Shown one piece after another: positions 31,429 to 37,560 of a stretch of 64,000 bases of DNA. Every line of letters starts with the position of its first letter. Position 1 is the first letter of the stretch. Both the position numbers and the translations under genes were made by a program. The stretch covers positions 4,622 through 68,621 of the forward strand of contig CAYHBW010000002.1 of the NCBI GenBank assembly GCA_964355085.1, given 5' to 3'. The notes under the pieces are model-generated. The model had not been told where the DNA came from and made no database searches. It was given only the letters and a program-made list of their open reading frames with translations. This DNA is from REEB48 sp964355085 (lineage in GTDB: Bacteria; Patescibacteriota; Minisyncoccia; UBA6257; 02-FULL-45-10c).

Positions 31429-31869
31429 ATGAAGTTTTTGGAATTCCGGCGCGACTCTGAACCGAATGAACTTTTTGAAAGATTAGTCATTGAATTTATT
31501 CCTGATATTATCTCGGCGCTTAAGAATAATCAGAAATTTGAAGTGAATCCTGACGAACCGTTATCGCCGGATGATGCAATCGCATTATTTGTTAAGATTA
31601 CTAAAACGCTGGGCATTGTCAATAATTTTTGCAAAATAAAATATAAATGCGAAGCTTCAACTATTAAGATGGAAATGCGCATACGCGACGGATCATTTGT
31701 TTGGTTCAGGTTTGTTCCGCTTAATGAGAATAATGAGCCGATTACTAAAGAAAAGGACAATATTTCCTTGGTTCTTCCTAATGACGTTGAGCAGATATCT
31801 GCACTGAATAAAGAAGGATATAATATCATTGTTCTTTTTACTAACTTCTCTGCTCCTCCTCAAAATTAA
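31429..31869 (+). CDS. Hypothetical cytoplasmic protein
   Basis: 146 residues, unrecognised. It has no membrane helix or signal peptide; mixed alpha/beta prediction with 'FVWFRFVPLNENNEPITKE' in a likely beta hairpin. A GGGGCGGG stretch shortly before the ATG is a poor Shine-Dalgarno. A short hairpin (TCGCC/GGCGA, 31872-31887) with T run ends the unit. Confidence 0.55.
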   Translation: MKFLEFRRDSEPNELFERLVIEFIPDIISALKNNQKFEVNPDEPLSPDDAIALFVKITKTLGIVNNFCKIKYKCEASTIKMEMRIRDGSFVWFRFVPLNENNEPITKEKDNISLVLPNDVEQISALNKEGYNIIVLFTNFSAPPQN

Positions 31870-31871
31870 AT

Positions 31872-31893
31872 TCGCCTAATCGGCGATTTTTTG
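31872..31893 (+). terminator. Short terminator after 31429 gene
   Basis: TCGCC-TAATC-GGCGA followed by six T. Confidence 0.65.
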
Positions 31894-31907
31894 TTACATT
31901 TAAGTTC

Positions 31908-32249
31908 ATGATTCCATTCAGTGATTTCGAGAAAGTCGAACTTCGCATAGCGAAGATTCTTTCGGTCGAGCGCATAGATGGTTCGGAAAAACTCCTGAAG
32001 CTGCAGCTTGATGCCGGCGATAAAAATGAGACAGGTGAGCCGATATCCAGACAGGTGATTGCCGGAATCGGCAAAGTTTATGCGCCGGAAAATATTACGG
32101 GACGGGAGATAGTGATTGTCGCCAATCTTGAGTCGCGCAAGCTCATGGGCTTTGAAAGCCAGGGGATGCTTCTGGCGGCGAGCGATGAAAACGGGCCGGT
32201 TATTCTGATGCCGGAGCGGGAGGCGCCACCGGGATCGCCGATACATTAG
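31908..32249 (+). CDS. tRNA-binding-domain protein (EMAP/CsaA/MetG-tail type)
   Basis: 113 residues, an OB-fold tRNA_bind domain: 'FEKVELRIAKILSVERIDGS', 'KLLKLQLDAGD', 'RQVIAGIGKVYAPENITGRE', 'VIVANLESRKLMGFESQGM'. The same domain ends many methionyl-tRNA synthetases and acts as a tRNA-binding appendix or as the CsaA chaperone. Here it is free-standing, possibly supplying the MetG tail in trans (inference). Confidence 0.9.
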   Translation: MIPFSDFEKVELRIAKILSVERIDGSEKLLKLQLDAGDKNETGEPISRQVIAGIGKVYAPENITGREIVIVANLESRKLMGFESQGMLLAASDENGPVILMPEREAPPGSPIH

Positions 32250-32272
32250 AAATTAAAATTTTAAAAAATTTT

Positions 32273-32296
32273 ATCCCGCCTATGGCGGGATTCTAT
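32273..32296 (+). terminator. Terminator after the tRNA-binding gene
   Basis: ATCCCGCC-TAT-GGCGGGAT stem followed by TCTATTGTTT. Confidence 0.65.
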
Positions 32297-32333
32297 TGTT
32301 TGTAATCAAACTAAAGATTTGAACAAACAATGA

Positions 32334-32357
32334 AAAAACGGCTTAAGAGCCGTTTTT
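32334..32357. terminator. Bidirectional terminator at the end of the P-loop kinase gene
   Basis: AAAAACGGCT-TAAG-AGCCGTTTTT; contains the minus-strand stop of the P-loop gene. Confidence 0.85.
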
Positions 32358-33062
32358 GGTTTTCTGCTCGAACGCATTAAGGATATCGGATGCTATGCGG
32401 GTTATCATTTCCTTTTCGCTTAATTCGGTAGTGTCCATGAGTCTGATCTGCGGAAATTTTCCGGAAAGACAGAGGAACGCTTCGGAATAACGCCGGACCA
32501 GGGTTTCAATCGTCGACGGATTGGTCGTCTCTCCGAGCTTGGAGCTTAGGGCGATTTTCAATTCGCGTTCCATGGCGACTTTCGGATCGGAAACCATGAA
32601 GTACGCGACATCAATGCAATTTGCCCATAACGGGGAAAGGAAGAAGGACTGGATGGTATTCTTTTCCGTGTCTGTAAGTTTCCCTTTTTCATTCCAGTAC
32701 ATCATCCAGCAGTAAGCATCAAATATGCACCTGTCGAAAATCACTATGTCGTATTTGTGTCCGACGCTTTCATCGAGTAACAGTGAAAGCGCGTAAAGAC
32801 CGGTACGGGTATTATAGACCGGCGTAGTTCTTTCGATGTGCCGTATGACTTCAGCCCCCTCCTGGGGTCGCAGCACGCGGAATCCTTGTCTGCGGAAGAA
32901 CTTATCCAATTCGGTAATCGCGGTAGTTTTGCCGGCAGACGGAGATCCGGTGAATTCGATGAAAAAAGGTCTCGGAATTTCTTTCAGATTATAGCGGATG
33001 TCGCTTCTAAGATAGCGGAGAATTTTTTCCGCTTGCGCTTCGAATACCTTCTCCTGATTCAT
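32343..33062 (-). CDS. P-loop kinase-like protein (thymidylate/deoxynucleoside kinase fold)
   Basis: 239 residues. Walker A 'FTGSPSAGKTTAITELDKFF' near residue 37, a DR motif 'IVIFDRCIFDAYCWMMYW' near residue 105 resembling the 'DR' of deoxynucleoside and thymidylate kinases, and an Arg-rich lid candidate further on. The substrate is not evident. The start is preceded by AAGGAG, one of the few clear Shine-Dalgarno sites here. Divergent from the HAD gene. Confidence 0.78.
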   Translation of the reverse strand: MNQEKVFEAQAEKILRYLRSDIRYNLKEIPRPFFIEFTGSPSAGKTTAITELDKFFRRQGFRVLRPQEGAEVIRHIERTTPVYNTRTGLYALSLLLDESVGHKYDIVIFDRCIFDAYCWMMYWNEKGKLTDTEKNTIQSFFLSPLWANCIDVAYFMVSDPKVAMERELKIALSSKLGETTNPSTIETLVRRYSEAFLCLSGKFPQIRLMDTTELSEKEMITRIASDILNAFEQKTKNGS

Positions 33063-33111
33063 GTCTTCTCCTTGGGAAAGAGCTGATTTATTGCTATATT
33101 AAAGATACTCC

Positions 33112-33708
33112 ATGAGGAAAAAGACTTCAAATAAAATAGAGGATGATGAAAAATACCGGCCGATCATCGGTTTTGATATGGATGGGGTCATCATCGATCA
33201 TACCGATTCAAAAATTATGCTGGCCGGAAAATTCGGAATCACGCTTTCGCCGGAGCAGACGCCGTCCGATATGATGCATGATATCATCCCCCATGAAATA
33301 AACCAGCAAATCCAGGATTTTCTTTATGGCGACAGGAAATATGCGCTTCGCCCGCAGGTCATGCGCGGAGCCAGGACGGTTCTTAAAGAAATTATGAAAA
33401 TGGAATTGCCGATTTTCCTGATATCCCGCCGGAAAAATCCGGAAATTGCAATCGAGCTCCTGAAGAAGCACGGATTATGGCCGGCATTTTTCAATGAAGA
33501 AAACGCTTTTTTTGTGGATAAGCCGGAAGATAAGAACATTCGCGCAGTCCGGCTCGGCATAACCCATTATCTGGATGATGAGCGGCGTATTCTTGAGAAT
33601 CTTTCCGGCGTTCAAAACCGATATCTGTTCGACAGGCACAGGATATATCCGGAGGACGAATTTTATAAACTTGTTTTCTCCTGGCGGGAATTTCTGTCAA
33701 ATCTATGA
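33112..33708 (+). CDS. HAD-superfamily hydrolase
   Basis: 198 residues. 'IIGFDMDGVIIDH' near residue 20 is motif I (DxDGV), 'PIFLISRRKNPE' motif II, 'VDKPEDK' contributes the Lys, and 'HYLDDERRILEN' the acidic motif IV. A 5'-nucleotidase- or phosphatase-type activity is likely; substrate unknown. Divergent from the P-loop kinase-like gene, and its stop overlaps the next start by 4 bases (ATGA). Confidence 0.85.
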   Translation: MRKKTSNKIEDDEKYRPIIGFDMDGVIIDHTDSKIMLAGKFGITLSPEQTPSDMMHDIIPHEINQQIQDFLYGDRKYALRPQVMRGARTVLKEIMKMELPIFLISRRKNPEIAIELLKKHGLWPAFFNEENAFFVDKPEDKNIRAVRLGITHYLDDERRILENLSGVQNRYLFDRHRIYPEDEFYKLVFSWREFLSNL

Positions 33709-34124
33709 AAAAATACATATTATCAATAGTTATATTGATATCAGCGGCCGGTATCTGGCAGATGCGGAATTTTTATTATAAATATCCGGAGCCGGCTGGC
33801 ATCCCGGATCTGATATCGGTCGCATCTCCTTTGCCGGAATTTTTGGTTTCAAGTCCGCTGAAGGTTTCCGGGCAGGCGCGCGGATTCTGGTTTTTCGAAG
33901 CTTCATTCCCGGTCAGACTGCTGGACGGAAACGGCAAGGAAATCGCAGTCAAGCCGGCGCAGGCGCTGGATGCGTGGATGACGGAAGACTTTGTGCCATT
34001 TGAGGTTGAATTGGAATTTCCGGCCCCGGATACGGATAACGGGATTTTGATATTGAAGAAAGATAATCCATCCGGTCTGCCGGAGCATGACCGGGAGTTG
34101 CTGATTCCGGTGAGATTCAGATAG
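33705..34124 (+). CDS. Gmad2 immunoglobulin-like domain protein, membrane-anchored
   Basis: 139 residues. N-terminal hydrophobic helix (4-20), then a Gmad2 domain known from spore and envelope proteins: 'SSPLKVSGQARGFWFFEASF', 'VRLLDGNGKEIA', 'WMTEDFVPFEVELEF', 'GILILKKDNPSGLPEHD'. Extracytoplasmic; binding role inferred. Overlaps the HAD gene by 4 bases and is followed by a cupredoxin. Confidence 0.88.
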   Translation: MKKYILSIVILISAAGIWQMRNFYYKYPEPAGIPDLISVASPLPEFLVSSPLKVSGQARGFWFFEASFPVRLLDGNGKEIAVKPAQALDAWMTEDFVPFEVELEFPAPDTDNGILILKKDNPSGLPEHDRELLIPVRFR

Positions 34125-34142
34125 GTGCTATCATGGCTTCAT

Positions 34143-34529
34143 ATGATTAATAGGAGATTTATACTGAACTCAATCCTGTTGGTAGCGCTGGTAGCCGGTG
34201 GAGCTTATGTATTGATGCGCGGCGGGGACATGCCTGTTTCAGATTCAGGAAATGATGATGCTGTCGAGCTTGCGGCCGGAATTCCGGTTCCAGTGAAGAT
34301 AGCTGATTTTTCTTACAGCCCGAAGGAACTTAAAATCCCTGTTGGGACGAAGGTCATCTGGAAGAATGAAGACAGTACAAAGCATAATATTTTGGCGGAT
34401 GACGGAGGATTCGGCAGTAAACTTTTAAGCAAAGGAGAAATTTTTGAATTTACTTTTGATAAAATCGGATCGTTCCCGTATCATTGCGGACCCCATCCTT
34501 GGATGAAGGCGGCAGTCATCGTTGAGTAA
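34143..34529 (+). CDS. Plastocyanin/amicyanin-like blue copper protein
   Basis: 128 residues. Membrane anchor at 5-24, linker, then a cupredoxin domain from about residue 45: 'VKIADFSYSPKELKIPVGTK', 'VIWKNEDSTKHNILADD', 'FPYHCGPHPWMKAAVIV'. All four type-1 copper ligands are present: His81, Cys115, His118, Met121. Electron carrier or periplasmic copper handling. ATG 34143 is preferred because a TATCAT ends 8 bases upstream; a GTG at 34125 directly abuts the preceding stop. Confidence 0.9.
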   Translation: MINRRFILNSILLVALVAGGAYVLMRGGDMPVSDSGNDDAVELAAGIPVPVKIADFSYSPKELKIPVGTKVIWKNEDSTKHNILADDGGFGSKLLSKGEIFEFTFDKIGSFPYHCGPHPWMKAAVIVE

Positions 34530-34541
34530 ATTACATACAGG

Positions 34542-34781
34542 ATGCGCATTTCAATTCACGTCAAATTAAAGGCGAAAGAAGAGAAAGTCGATAAAATTAT
34601 TCTTCAGAAATTGACAGGCGAAGAAATTCAATATCAGGTTTTTGTGAAGGAATTACCGGTTGACGGTAAGGCCAATGAAGCTGTCATTCGTGTTCTTGCG
34701 GATTATTTTAATGTTTCAAAATCCCAGGTGCGGATTGTCGTCGGAGGCACGTCCAGAGAAAAAATCGTGGAAATCAGGTAA
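34542..34781 (+). CDS. DUF167 (YggU) family protein
   Basis: 79 residues: 'MRISIHVKLKAKEEKVDKII', 'VFVKELPVDGKANEAVIRVL', 'SQVRIVVGGTSREKIVEI'. This is the YggU/DUF167 fold; function not established. 12 bases behind the cupredoxin gene. Confidence 0.92.
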   Translation: MRISIHVKLKAKEEKVDKIILQKLTGEEIQYQVFVKELPVDGKANEAVIRVLADYFNVSKSQVRIVVGGTSREKIVEIR

Positions 34782-34791
34782 ATCCGCATAT

Positions 34792-34820
34792 TTGACATAT
34801 ATATTTGTATATTCTATAAT
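34792..34820 (+). promoter_or_regulatory. Consensus sigma-70 promoter (TTGACA-N17-TATAAT)
   Basis: -35 TTGACA at 34792-34797, 17-base spacer, -10 TATAAT at 34815-34820: both hexamers perfect at ideal spacing. This is the strongest promoter seen in the window. The transcript would start near 34827. Confidence 0.85.
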
Positions 34821-34873
34821 ATATTAAATCATCGGGAGCTATGAAGTTCCGTTGAATCGTACCTTGACCCTTA

Positions 34874-34917
34874 TCTCGCGGGCAGCGAGAAGTCGTCCGA
34901 CAATACAGTCGGAGGAG
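34874..34917 (+). promoter_or_regulatory. Two-hairpin leader with partly hidden Shine-Dalgarno
   Basis: Hairpin 1: TCTCGC (34874-34879) with GCGAGA (34885-34890). Hairpin 2: TCCGAC (34896-34901) with GTCGGA (34908-34913). The Shine-Dalgarno GGAGGAG (34911-34917) begins inside the 3' arm of hairpin 2 and is 6 bases from ATG 34924. Folding would reduce access to the ribosome site, suggesting control by RNA structure or a trans factor (inference). Confidence 0.65.
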
Positions 34918-34923
34918 AAATCA

Positions 34924-35517
34924 ATGAAATACGGAGACCTGACGTTAGGACAGACGGAGGCGCTCGTGAACAAGCTTGGTGGATTGGATGTTGTGAAAGG
35001 TATCCTTTCCGGCAAGTTGACGTTGACGGTGGCCAGGATGGCCCGCATTTCCGACCTCCTGTCTCCCGTCACTACCGTCAAGATCCCCGCAACCGGAAAG
35101 TTCTTTGCGAGCGACCACTTCACCACGAACATCAAGGCGGTGAAGTTCGCCTGGTTCGGCGACAACTTCAAACAGCATTTCCTCCACAAAGAGGAAGCGC
35201 CGCAAGGAGAAGTCGAGCTCAAGGTGAGCCAGCTCAAAAAGGACTCCCTGGACAAGCCGATCCTCACCGAACTCGGGGACAAGGCCGAAACCAACCTCAC
35301 CTCCATCTGGGAGCTCCTGGAAAAGCAACCTAATGGAGAGCAAGGAATACTCCTAACCAACGGATATGCGAACATCTTCTATGTCCGCGATTCCAAAGGA
35401 GTGCTCTGGGCGGTCGGCGTCTACTGGGACGGCGACGGTTGGGGCGTGGATGCCGACTCGGTCGAGATTCCGTTCGAGTGGTTCGTCGGCTTCCTGATCT
35501 TCTCCCGCAATTCTTAG
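34924..35517 (+). CDS. Highly expressed orphan protein with atypical codon use
   Basis: 197 residues, unrecognised. No signal peptide or membrane helix. The N-terminus 'LTLGQTEALVNKLGGLDVVK' looks like a small helical motif followed by a beta-rich domain ending 'VGVYWDGDGWGVDADSVEIP'. Codons end in C or G far more often than in neighbouring genes (runs such as ctc-ctg-tct-ccc-gtc, ttc-acc-acg-aac-atc-aag), the mark of high expression or foreign origin. It has its own consensus promoter, structured leader and strong terminator. An in-frame TTG at 34852 lies within the leader and lacks a ribosome site. Confidence 0.8.
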   Translation: MKYGDLTLGQTEALVNKLGGLDVVKGILSGKLTLTVARMARISDLLSPVTTVKIPATGKFFASDHFTTNIKAVKFAWFGDNFKQHFLHKEEAPQGEVELKVSQLKKDSLDKPILTELGDKAETNLTSIWELLEKQPNGEQGILLTNGYANIFYVRDSKGVLWAVGVYWDGDGWGVDADSVEIPFEWFVGFLIFSRNS

Positions 35518-35556
35518 GATCCTTGGGCTCTTGGAGCCTTGGTTCCCTAAGTCAGA

Positions 35557-35588
35557 CCCCTGCACGAGCTTGCTCGTGCAGGGGTTTT
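35557..35588 (+). terminator. Long GC-rich terminator of the orphan cassette
   Basis: CCCCTGCACGAGC (35557-35569) pairs perfectly with GCTCGTGCAGGGG (35572-35584) and is followed by TTTTCT. A smaller hairpin GGCTC/GAGCC lies at 35526-35538. Confidence 0.93.
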
Positions 35589-35614
35589 CTATTGTAAGAA
35601 AAATATTTTTGAGT

Positions 35615-35620
35615 TATAAT
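35615..35620 (+). promoter_or_regulatory. -10 hexamer TATAAT upstream of 35629 gene
   Basis: Perfect TATAAT ending 8 bases before the ATG. Confidence 0.55.
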
Positions 35621-35628
35621 ATATAACA

Positions 35629-36033
35629 ATGAAGTCAATTCTCACTATTTTAATACTTGCAAGTTTTATTGGGATTGCGGTCTTCGGATTTGTCGGTATG
35701 ACCAGCGCCCAGCATTTGCATGGAGGTTGTATCGCTTCTCTCGCTGATAAAGGGCTTTGTCCGTCCGGGGTGGTTCCGGTTTCAGCGGCTTTTTCACATC
35801 TTGAGGTCCTTAAGAGTTTCTCTCTCGCATTTTTGACCGGTTTTGCATCTTTGGTTTCATTGATCGCTTTGGCTTTCGCGGTCTCCGGAAGAAATCCGGA
35901 TATTCCAGAGGCCGTTTTCCGTCCGGTTTCCGCGCTTGGCGATCTTTTCAAGGACTCCAATAATTCTTTGGCGCATAATTTTGAATGGCTGGCCATTCAT
36001 TTCAACAGTCCGAGCTTTGTTTTAAGCGCATAA
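35629..36033 (+). CDS. Two-helix membrane protein with His/Cys loop
   Basis: 134 residues, unrecognised. Hydrophobic helices at about residues 5-25 and 60-85, joined by 'AQHLHGGCIASLADKGLCPSG', a His/Cys loop that could bind metal outside the membrane. Located directly before copper-handling genes, so a role in copper sensing or delivery is possible (inference). Confidence 0.6.
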   Translation: MKSILTILILASFIGIAVFGFVGMTSAQHLHGGCIASLADKGLCPSGVVPVSAAFSHLEVLKSFSLAFLTGFASLVSLIALAFAVSGRNPDIPEAVFRPVSALGDLFKDSNNSLAHNFEWLAIHFNSPSFVLSA

Positions 36034-36086
36034 ATTCTCCGCTTGCGGTTTATTTATGCGTTCTCAAATCCCACAAGGGATTTTTT
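36027..36086 (+). terminator. Nested hairpin plus terminator after 35629 gene
   Basis: CGCATAAA (36027-36034) pairs with TTTATGCG (36053-36060), enclosing CCGC-TT-GCGG. It is followed by AAATCCC-ACAA-GGGATTT-TTT (36066-36086), a standard terminator. Confidence 0.7.
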
Positions 36087-36117
36087 GTTTTTAAGATTAC
36101 CCAATAAAAAATAAATT

Positions 36118-37140
36118 ATGAAACAGGATTACATATTCCATATTCAAGGGATGCATTGTTCTTCATGTGTCTTATTGATTGAAGATGCGTTAAGATCGCT
36201 GCCGGGCGTCAGCATGGCCAAGGTATCACTTACGGATTCCAAGTTGGAAATTTCCGGAGATTTCTCCGGCTCTCCGGAAGATATTGCGGAAGAACTTAGC
36301 AGGCCGTTAAAAAATCATGGTTACCTGATACTGTCGGAAAAAATCAGAAAAGGCGCAGAATGGGGAGATTTTATTTACGCCGTTCCGATTGCCTCGACTC
36401 TTGTTCTCGGTTTTTTGGCGCTTCAAAAATCTGGAATTGCCGGCTTGATTGATGTTTCCGGCGCGGATTATTGGACAGCATTTCTTATCGGTCTAGTCGC
36501 TTCGGTCTCCACGTGTCTTGCTGTGGTGGGTGGATTAGTTTTGTCTCTTTCGGCCAGTTCTGCAAAAGAAAACGGCACTTGGCGGACGCAAACTCTTTTT
36601 CACTTAGGAAGGTTAGGCGGTTTTTTCGTTCTCGGTGGCGCAATCGGTTTTCTTGGAAAATCTTTTCAGCTAGGAATCGTAGGCAGCGGAATACTTGGCA
36701 TTCTTGTCGCCCTGGTGATGCTGGTTCTTGGCGTGAATTTGCTTGATGTCTTTCATTTTACGAAAAGATTTCAATTTACGCTTCCGGCAGGACTGATGAA
36801 ATATTTCAAGAAGATGAATTTCGGACATGATCATCGGCTATTGCCGCTGTTTGTCGGTATCGGAACCTTTTTTCTGCCATGCGGGTTCACTCAATCCATG
36901 CAGATTTATGCGCTCACTACCGGCAGTTTTCTTGGAGGAGCTCTGACGATGACCGCTTTTGCGGCAGGAACTTTTCCAGCGCTCGCTCTTCTTTCGTTCG
37001 GCGCGCTGAATATTTCGCATAAGCCATGGAAGGGGCTGTTCTTTAAGGTGACTGGATTGATTGTGATTGCGCTTGCGTTGTTTAATCTCCTGAATGCGAT
37101 AGTCGTTGCCGGAATTATTGATCCGCTCTTTAATTTATGA
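36118..37140 (+). CDS. HMA domain fused to a SafE/DsbD-like membrane protein
   Basis: 340 residues. Residues 1-70 are a heavy-metal-associated domain with 'GMHCSSC' (CxxC copper site). Residues about 85-340 form six or so helices of the sulfite-exporter TauE/SafE and cytochrome-biogenesis DsbD type ('LIGLVASVSTCLAVVGGLVL', 'LFVGIGTFFLPCGFTQSMQI'), with one Cys in each half as in DsbD-type thiol transporters. A copper- or thiol-transfer role across the membrane is inferred. It overlaps the next gene by 4 bases. Confidence 0.88.
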   Translation: MKQDYIFHIQGMHCSSCVLLIEDALRSLPGVSMAKVSLTDSKLEISGDFSGSPEDIAEELSRPLKNHGYLILSEKIRKGAEWGDFIYAVPIASTLVLGFLALQKSGIAGLIDVSGADYWTAFLIGLVASVSTCLAVVGGLVLSLSASSAKENGTWRTQTLFHLGRLGGFFVLGGAIGFLGKSFQLGIVGSGILGILVALVMLVLGVNLLDVFHFTKRFQFTLPAGLMKYFKKMNFGHDHRLLPLFVGIGTFFLPCGFTQSMQIYALTTGSFLGGALTMTAFAAGTFPALALLSFGALNISHKPWKGLFFKVTGLIVIALALFNLLNAIVVAGIIDPLFNL

Positions 37141-37550
37141 AATCCCTAAATATTCAAATCATGATTTCCATCGCGCTAAGCGCTCTTATCATCTGGTCGG
37201 CAATCTGGTTTGTTTCAGATAAGTCCGGCGCAGATATCGGTCCGGCAGACGAACCGCCGGTTTCTTTTTCCGATGGCAGGCAGATTATCGCTATTTTTGC
37301 CAAAGGCGGATATTCGCCGCGGATTGTCGAGGCGAAAGCCGGGGTACCGACTGTTTTGCGGATAAAAACCGACGGCACTTTCGATTGCTCCGCAAGCTTG
37401 GTCATTCCTGCTCTTTCATACCGTAATTTTCTTCCGTCATCCGGGATTGTTGAAATCGCGATTCCTGCGGATCTGGCAGGCGGCGAGATGCGGGGATTCT
37501 GTTCGATGGGAATGTACGGCTTCCGGATAAATTTCAAGCGGCTTTTGTGA
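37137..37550 (+). CDS. Membrane-anchored cupredoxin-like protein
   Basis: 137 residues. Membrane helix at 8-27; the remainder is a cupredoxin-like beta domain ('GGYSPRIVEAKAGVPTVLRI', 'CSASLVIPALSYRNFLPSSG', 'FCSMGMYGFRINF'). Two Cys and nearby Met could bind copper; the His ligands of a blue site are not evident, so a Cu(I) binding chaperone is likelier than an electron carrier. Start overlaps the preceding stop (ATGA); copA follows after 10 bases. Confidence 0.75.
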   Translation: MKSLNIQIMISIALSALIIWSAIWFVSDKSGADIGPADEPPVSFSDGRQIIAIFAKGGYSPRIVEAKAGVPTVLRIKTDGTFDCSASLVIPALSYRNFLPSSGIVEIAIPADLAGGEMRGFCSMGMYGFRINFKRLL

Positions 37551-37560
37551 GGTATAATTA

